DNA of 56,880 nt. Source: Lactobacillus sp. GTDB taxonomy: Bacteria; Bacillota; Bacilli; Lactobacillales; Lactobacillaceae. Within the stretch, counting starts at the first letter, position 1; each line of letters begins with the position of its first letter. The stretch is taken from positions 1 to 56,880 of the forward strand of contig JALCQM010000017.1 in NCBI GenBank assembly GCA_022651245.1. The letters are read 5' to 3'. A program made the translations under genes and the position numbers. The notes beneath the pieces were generated by a model. It made no database searches. It had not been told where the DNA came from and saw only the letters and a program-made list of their open reading frames with translations. This document shows positions 52,303 to 56,880 of the stretch, one piece after another.

Positions 52303-53493
52303 ATGCCTACAGCCAAACCCGCTTTGTTGAAAGATCTCAAACATACATACGACGGCCTCGGAGCCAACCCGATTCGGGTATTCGACGCTGAAGCCAGCAA
52401 AGTCCCCGGCGTGATCAAACTGTCGTTGGGGGAACCAGACTTCAACGTCCCAGAACACGTCAAGCAAGCGGCGATCGACTCGATCATCGCCAACCAATCG
52501 CACTACGCCCCGACTCCTGGCTGGCCTGCCTTTCGAGAAGCCGTCGCCGGCTTCTTGAAGGATCGCTACGACCTCGACTATGATCCTAACGGCGAGATCA
52601 CTGTCACGGTTGGCGCGACTGAAGCCTTGCATTCTTGCTTGGACATCGCATTGAACCCTGGCGACAAGATCTTGATGCCTAGCCCGACGTTCTCCTTATA
52701 CGACCAGCTGGTGCGCATCAACGGCGCCGAACCGGTGTACATCAATACCGAAAGCACTGGCTTCGTGTTGACCCCTGACCAGTTGGAAAAGGCGATCGCC
52801 GAAAATCACCCCAAGGCGATCTTGCTCAACTTCCCATCCAACCCGACTGGCGTCACCTACAACCAGGCCCAAGTTGAAGCCCTCGCAGCGGTGATCGCCA
52901 AAACCGACTTGATCGTCATCTCAGATGAGATCTACTCCGAACTGACTTATGGCGCCACACACTACAGTTTTGCCAAAGCCTTGCCAGAACAGACTCTCTT
53001 GATCAACGGCGTCTCCAAGTCCCACGCCATGACCGGTTGGCGGATCGGCTTCGTGGCCGGTCCTAAGGAGTTGATGGCCAAGGTCACCTTAGCCCACGCC
53101 TTCAACGTTACCTGCCCTTCTAACCCGGCGATGGCCGGCGCGATCGAGGCCTTATCCACCGAAGCGGGGCGCGAAGACAGCCTTGCGATGAAGGCCGAAT
53201 ACCTCAAGCGCCGCGACTTCGTGGTCGAAAAAATGACCGCCTTAGGCTTTGGTGTCCCGAACCCGAATGGGGCGTTCTACGTTTTCGCTAAGATCCCTGC
53301 CGGATACATCCAAGACGACGATGCCTTCTGCTACGACCTACTGCGCAAAAACAAGCTGGCCTTGATCTCTGGCAATGGTTTTGGCCCAGGTGGTGAACAC
53401 TACGTCCGCGTCAGCTACGCCGCTTCGATGGCCGACCTCGAAGAAGCGATGAAGCGCCTCGCCGCTTACATCGCAGAAAACAAACCCGCCTAA
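52303..53493 (+). CDS. Aminotransferase class I/II (AraT/PatA-like)
   Basis: A 396-residue fold-type I aminotransferase. SLGEPDF (41-47), FPSNPTG (177-183), SDEIYSEL and the PLP lysine K239 in SKSHAMTGWR are present. It is similar to aromatic/branched-chain or N-acetyl-diaminopimelate aminotransferases of lactobacilli; the donor is probably glutamate. ATG 52303 has GAAGGA upstream; the longer open frame covers the leader and is rejected. Regulation by the structured leader suggests control by an amino acid or related metabolite. Confidence 0.88.
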   Translation: MPTAKPALLKDLKHTYDGLGANPIRVFDAEASKVPGVIKLSLGEPDFNVPEHVKQAAIDSIIANQSHYAPTPGWPAFREAVAGFLKDRYDLDYDPNGEITVTVGATEALHSCLDIALNPGDKILMPSPTFSLYDQLVRINGAEPVYINTESTGFVLTPDQLEKAIAENHPKAILLNFPSNPTGVTYNQAQVEALAAVIAKTDLIVISDEIYSELTYGATHYSFAKALPEQTLLINGVSKSHAMTGWRIGFVAGPKELMAKVTLAHAFNVTCPSNPAMAGAIEALSTEAGREDSLAMKAEYLKRRDFVVEKMTALGFGVPNPNGAFYVFAKIPAGYIQDDDAFCYDLLRKNKLALISGNGFGPGGEHYVRVSYAASMADLEEAMKRLAAYIAENKPA

Positions 53494-53507
53494 GTACCGG
53501 CATATCA

Positions 53508-53546
53508 AAAAGGAGCAAGCCCATTAGCGGCTTGCTCCTTTTTAGT
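53508..53546. terminator. Convergent terminator between aminotransferase and ahpF
   Basis: A perfect stem (AAAAAGGAGCAAGCC / GGCTTGCTCCTTTTT, short loop) with T-runs on both strands. Confidence 0.9.
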
Positions 53547-53554
53547 GGCTTTGC

Positions 53555-55093
53555 TTACTGCCGGACGAGGGCATCGAAGGCACTCAGCGCAGCGGTGGCC
53601 CCGGCGCCCATGGCGATCACGATCTGCTTGTAAGCAGAATCGGTGCAATCCCCTGCGGCGAAAACATTCGCCACGTTGGTCGCGCCAGTCTTGTCCACCA
53701 TGATTTCATGGTGAGCGTTCGTCTGCAACGTCTCATGGACCCACTCTGTATTGGGAACCAGCCCGATCTGGACGAAGACCCCGTCTAAATCGAGGTGCTG
53801 CTTTGCGGCAGTGGCCCGGTCCGTGTAGTCCAGCCCGGTCACGCGCCCATCCCCGATCACGGCGGTGGTTTGGGCGTTGGCCACTAAGTCGACATTAGCC
53901 AGCGAGCGCGCCTTGGCGACCAAAACGGCGTCAGCGGAAATCTCCGGCGCAAATTCGAGTATGGTCACGTGCTTGGCGATCCCCGCCAAGTCGATCGCCG
54001 CTTCGATCCCAGAGTTACCGCCGCCAACGACAGCGACAGCTTTGCCTTTATAAAGCGGGCCATCGCAATGCGGGCAATACGCCACGCCTTTGTTCCGGAA
54101 TTCCTGCTCGCCAGGCACGCCAAGGTTACGCCAGTGCGCCCCGGTGGCCACGATCACCGTTTTAGCCCGTAAGGTGGTGTCGCCTGCCAGCTGCACCCCA
54201 ACTGGGGTCCCAGGGGTGATCCCCGTGACGGTTTGCCCACTCAACAAGGTAACCGCATATTTGGTCAACTGGGCTTGGATATTGGTCATCAAGTGCTCCC
54301 CTTCGACGTAATCCGTCCCTGGGAGGTTTTCGATGCCGACGGTTTCCAGCGGTTGACCGCCGATGTGATCGGCCACGATCGCGGTGGCTAAGCCTTTGCG
54401 CGCGGCGTAAATCGCCGCGGCACCGGCAGCTGGACCGCCACCGATGATCAAAACGTCATAAAGCTGGTCTTGCTGTGCGGCAGCGACGGGTGCCGGACCA
54501 TTGTGCCCCGCGACCTTCGCCAACAAGTCGCTCAAAGTCGCGCGCCCATTGTGCCACTCTTCCCCGTTGAGGAAAACGGTCGGGACTGCCATAATGTCCT
54601 TGGCTTCCGCTTCTGCCTGGTACATACCGCCTTCGATCATGGTGTGCGAGACGTGTGGGTTCAAAACGCTCATGATATCAAGCGCCTGCACCACATCCGG
54701 GCAGTTATGACAACTCAAGCTGGCGAAAGTTTCAAACTGCAAGTCGGTATCGATCGCCGCGATTTGCTGGCGCTCAGCGTCTGTGATCTTCGGCGCGTGC
54801 CCAGAAACCTGCAAAACCGCCAGCACAAAGGATTCGAATTCGTGCCCCAAGGGGATCCCTGCAAAGACGATGCCAGAAGGCGCCGCCCCTACTTGGTCAA
54901 CGGTAAAACTCGGCTGCCGCTTCAAGTGCGTTTTTTCCAATGACAACTTTGCATCTAACGCCACGACTGCATTCAAGAAGTCCTGCAATTTTTGGCCGTT
55001 ATCATCCGCTTGCGCATCATAACGGAAAACGACGGGTTGTTGCAAAAGCTTGAAGTAAGCCGTCAGCTGTTGCTTTAACGTCGCGTCCAACAT
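53555..55093 (-). CDS. ahpF: Alkyl hydroperoxide reductase subunit F
   Basis: A 512-residue flavoprotein. The N-terminal tandem thioredoxin-like part has CHNC (C128, C131), then FAD/NAD domains with GGGPAAG (218-224), redox CPHC (C340, C343) and GGGNSG. It passes electrons from NADH to AhpC. ATG 55093 directly follows the ahpC stop (TAACATG), so the genes are coupled. Confidence 0.95.
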   Translation of the reverse strand: MLDATLKQQLTAYFKLLQQPVVFRYDAQADDNGQKLQDFLNAVVALDAKLSLEKTHLKRQPSFTVDQVGAAPSGIVFAGIPLGHEFESFVLAVLQVSGHAPKITDAERQQIAAIDTDLQFETFASLSCHNCPDVVQALDIMSVLNPHVSHTMIEGGMYQAEAEAKDIMAVPTVFLNGEEWHNGRATLSDLLAKVAGHNGPAPVAAAQQDQLYDVLIIGGGPAAGAAAIYAARKGLATAIVADHIGGQPLETVGIENLPGTDYVEGEHLMTNIQAQLTKYAVTLLSGQTVTGITPGTPVGVQLAGDTTLRAKTVIVATGAHWRNLGVPGEQEFRNKGVAYCPHCDGPLYKGKAVAVVGGGNSGIEAAIDLAGIAKHVTILEFAPEISADAVLVAKARSLANVDLVANAQTTAVIGDGRVTGLDYTDRATAAKQHLDLDGVFVQIGLVPNTEWVHETLQTNAHHEIMVDKTGATNVANVFAAGDCTDSAYKQIVIAMGAGATAALSAFDALVRQ

Positions 55094-55094
55094 G

Positions 55095-55658
55095 TTAGAT
55101 CTTCCCCACAAGGTCAAGACCTGGGGTCAAGGTCTCGGCGCCTTCTTTCCACTTTGCCGGGCACACTTCACCCGGATGGGTCTCAACGTATTGGCCCGCC
55201 TTGATGCGGTCGATGTATTCACTGGCGTTACGGCCGATCCCGTCCGCATTGATTTCCAGTGACTGCACAACGCCGTTCTTGTCGAGGATGAACGTCCCCC
55301 GCTGCGCCAAGCCAACCTCTTCATCTAAGACATCAAACATCCGTGCCAACTGGTGAGAAGGGTCACCGATCATGGCATATTGGAGCTTACCGACGGCCTC
55401 AGATTCGTCGTGCCAAGCCTTGTGAACAAAATGGGTATCCTCAGAGACGGAATATACCTCTACACCTAGTGACTGCAAGGTTTCGTATTGGTCTTGCAAG
55501 TCCTCCAACTCGGTTGGGCAGACGAATGAAAAGTCCGCCGGGTAAAACATGACAACGCTCCAGTGCCCCTTAAGGTCGGCATCGGTGACGGTGACAAACT
55601 CCCCTTTATGATAGGCCTGTGCCGTAAATGGTTCGACTTGCTTTCCTACTAAACTCAT
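55095..55658 (-). CDS. ahpC: Alkyl hydroperoxide reductase subunit C (peroxiredoxin)
   Basis: A 187-residue typical 2-Cys peroxiredoxin: peroxidatic C47 in FVCPTE, resolving C166 in EVCPAKW. It reduces H2O2 and organic peroxides with AhpF. AAGGAGG precedes the ATG. A PerR-type box lies in its promoter, so induction by peroxide is expected. Confidence 0.97.
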   Translation of the reverse strand: MSLVGKQVEPFTAQAYHKGEFVTVTDADLKGHWSVVMFYPADFSFVCPTELEDLQDQYETLQSLGVEVYSVSEDTHFVHKAWHDESEAVGKLQYAMIGDPSHQLARMFDVLDEEVGLAQRGTFILDKNGVVQSLEINADGIGRNASEYIDRIKAGQYVETHPGEVCPAKWKEGAETLTPGLDLVGKI

Positions 55659-55690
55659 GTGAAAAACCTCCTTATGTTCGATACGACTCT

Positions 55691-55718
55691 ATTGTACATT
55701 AGAATGATTCTAAATCAA
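55691..55718 (-). promoter_or_regulatory. ahpC promoter with PerR-type box
   Basis: On the minus strand TTGATT, a 16-bp spacer and TACAAT. The spacer region contains TTAGAATCATTCTAA (55699-55713), matching the PerR consensus TTATAATNATTATAA except at two symmetric positions. The repressor would block RNA polymerase until oxidised. Confidence 0.82.
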
Positions 55719-55796
55719 CCCTTGACTTTTTCGTGGCGGCGAAAAGCGTGCCACAGCCGATTCGATTGCTCGCAATTTATTTTTTTTAATTCGGGC

Positions 55797-55827
55797 TTGA
55801 CCCTAACGTCGCGTCAGCCTGTAACCT
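55797..55827 (+). promoter_or_regulatory. MerR-type promoter with 19-bp spacer
   Basis: TTGACC, 19-bp spacer, TAACCT. The spacer contains an imperfect dyad (CTAACG TCG CGTCAG). An overlong spacer with a central dyad is typical of MerR-activated promoters; this one would be autoregulatory. Confidence 0.6.
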
Positions 55828-55848
55828 AATTTTTGGGAGGAAAAATAG

Positions 55849-56607
55849 ATGTTTTATCATACTCAAGCATTCGCCGACTTAACCGGCGTCTCGCCACGCA
55901 CCTTACGTTATTACCACCAGCGAGGGCTACTCGTTCCGAGTCTGGATGACAATGGTTACCGCCGCTATAGCAGCGCGGAAGCCGATCGCTTGCAGTTGAT
56001 CTTGATGTACCGCCAACTGGGCTTTAGCCTAGACGAGATCGCGCACTTGCTGCAAGCAGACGCCCCGACTCGACGGCAAGCCCTCCTCACCCAACGCCAG
56101 CACTTACTCAGCGAACAAGCCGCTCTCAATCAGCGACTGGCGCAACTCGATGCCACCTTAAACAACCAACCAGGAGGAACAACCATGACTGATGAAGAAA
56201 AATTTGCAGCCTTTAAAGCCGACCAGATCGCCGCTAACGATGCCGCCTATGGCGAAGAAGTGACCGCCCAGTATGGGCAAGCGGCTAAAACCGCCGCCGA
56301 CCGCCACTGGGCCCACTTAACGTCTGAACAATACGCTGCCTTACAAGCCGCAGAAGCGCGTCTGCGCACGCAATTACAAACCTACTTGAAAGCGCCGGTC
56401 TTGCCGTCTGAAACGGCCAAGGCCGCCTTCGCCGCCCACCGGGAGTGGCTCCAAATCGCAGCCCCCAACTATTCGCCGGCGCTGCACCGCGGCATCGGCG
56501 CCCTGTACCAAAGTGATGACCGCTTCGGTGACTATTACCGGGAGTTAACTGGGCAGCCAGGCGCCGCGGCCGCCTTAAGCGCCATCATCGCCTACTATAC
56601 CCACTAA
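55849..56607 (+). CDS. MerR-family regulator with TipAS ligand domain
   Basis: A 252-residue protein: MerR helix-turn-helix (~1-70, TGVSPRTLRYYHQRGLL and DNGYRRYS), coiled-coil linker (~75-105) and TipAS-type effector domain (~113-250) with AAFAAHREWLQIAAPNYSPALH. TipAS domains bind small molecules, often antibiotics. GGGAGG precedes the ATG. Divergent from ahpC. Targets unknown beyond its own promoter. Confidence 0.9.
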   Translation: MFYHTQAFADLTGVSPRTLRYYHQRGLLVPSLDDNGYRRYSSAEADRLQLILMYRQLGFSLDEIAHLLQADAPTRRQALLTQRQHLLSEQAALNQRLAQLDATLNNQPGGTTMTDEEKFAAFKADQIAANDAAYGEEVTAQYGQAAKTAADRHWAHLTSEQYAALQAAEARLRTQLQTYLKAPVLPSETAKAAFAAHREWLQIAAPNYSPALHRGIGALYQSDDRFGDYYRELTGQPGAAAALSAIIAYYTH

Positions 56608-56880
56608 AGACCCGCCGTACTTCTGATACGTCATCAACCTTGATAGATAGTCCTCGCGTGAAACCACCATCAAAGGTAAAATAATCTTTCAAAGAAACAT
56701 TTTCGCTCATTAAATTAGCTAAAAAGAAAACGTTGACAACATCGGTAAATACTGGTAAATTATCCTCAAGATCATGGGAGCGGATATGATGATGGTACCC
56801 ATCATACGTTTTTCCGTTCTTTAACAGCGGGGACTCCTGCCGGGTAACCGGACCTCGCAAAACGCTTAAGGGTAGACCCT
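56585..56880 (-). CDS. Partial CDS, C-terminal part of an unknown protein
   Basis: The frame stays open to the window edge, so the true start lies outside. The visible ~98 residues include LLKNGKTYDGYHHHIRSH and end VRRVFSGYSRR. The stretch YHHHI is suggestive of a metal or catalytic site, but no family is recognised. It overlaps the MerR gene by 23 bp tail to tail. The DNA is AT-richer than its neighbours. Confidence 0.6.
   Translation of the reverse strand, partial: GLPLSVLRGPVTRQESPLLKNGKTYDGYHHHIRSHDLEDNLPVFTDVVNVFFLANLMSENVSLKDYFTFDGGFTRGLSIKVDDVSEVRRVFSGYSRR

Overview
The window looks like chromosomal DNA of a Gram-positive lactic acid bacterium of the family Lactobacillaceae, of a fairly GC-rich kind. 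I infer this from strong AGGAGG ribosome binding sites, a wall-anchored protein with a KxYKxGKxW signal and an LPKTG sorting motif, a PerR-type box before ahpC, a T-box leader, CcpA-like cre sites, and an Enterococcus/Lactobacillus-type citrate fermentation cluster. No rRNA, tRNA or CRISPR array was seen. Species cannot be fixed from the sequence alone.

Layout. (1) 1-7.4 kb: a coiled-coil cytoplasmic protein and a 1695-residue repeat-rich wall-anchored adhesin. (2) 8.0-13.9 kb: a PucR/CdaR-type regulator divergent from a catabolic operon (SDR, acetoacetate-decarboxylase-like protein, nitroreductase, FMN hydroxy-acid oxidase, 65-residue protein) with a cre site at the promoter. (3) 14.1-16.6 kb: IclR regulator, second SDR, aquaporin. 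(4) 16.7-21.1 kb: an IS200/IS605 remnant, then an AT-rich insertion carrying two large proteins, each ending in a HEPN-like Rx4H motif, plus a GNAT acetyltransferase. The insertion lies between two identical 29-bp direct repeats. (5) 21.2-32.1 kb: citrate fermentation: transporter citM, then oadHDB, a 42-residue membrane protein, citCDEFX, oadA, then GntR regulator and citG. (6) 32.5-43.6 kb: isocitrate-dehydrogenase-like enzyme, two aconitase-family proteins, LysR and GntR regulators, a second citDEF set whose citF is broken by one stop codon, and another LysR. (7) 43.7-56.9 kb: aldo/keto reductase, M20 peptidase, OppA-like protein under a T-box, EamA permease, PatB-like lyase, zinc-ribbon beta-lactamase-like protein, aminotransferase behind a long structured leader, ahpCF, MerR/TipAS regulator and a truncated ORF.

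How the parts work together. Citrate taken up by CitM is split by citrate lyase (CitDEF; activated by CitC, prosthetic group made by CitG and attached by CitX) into acetate and oxaloacetate. The OadA/B/D/H complex then decarboxylates oxaloacetate to pyruvate. The neighbouring aconitase/IDH genes could take citrate the other way, to 2-oxoglutarate, although the true substrates are not proven.

Most noteworthy: (a) six ~118-bp tandem hairpin repeats, three in each of two intercistronic gaps (10602-10961 and 46230-46599), whose stems covary between copies, suggesting a structured RNA; (b) the candidate two-HEPN defence operon between direct repeats; (c) a 42-residue protein in the oxaloacetate decarboxylase operon; (d) an unassigned leader before the aminotransferase at 52.3 kb.
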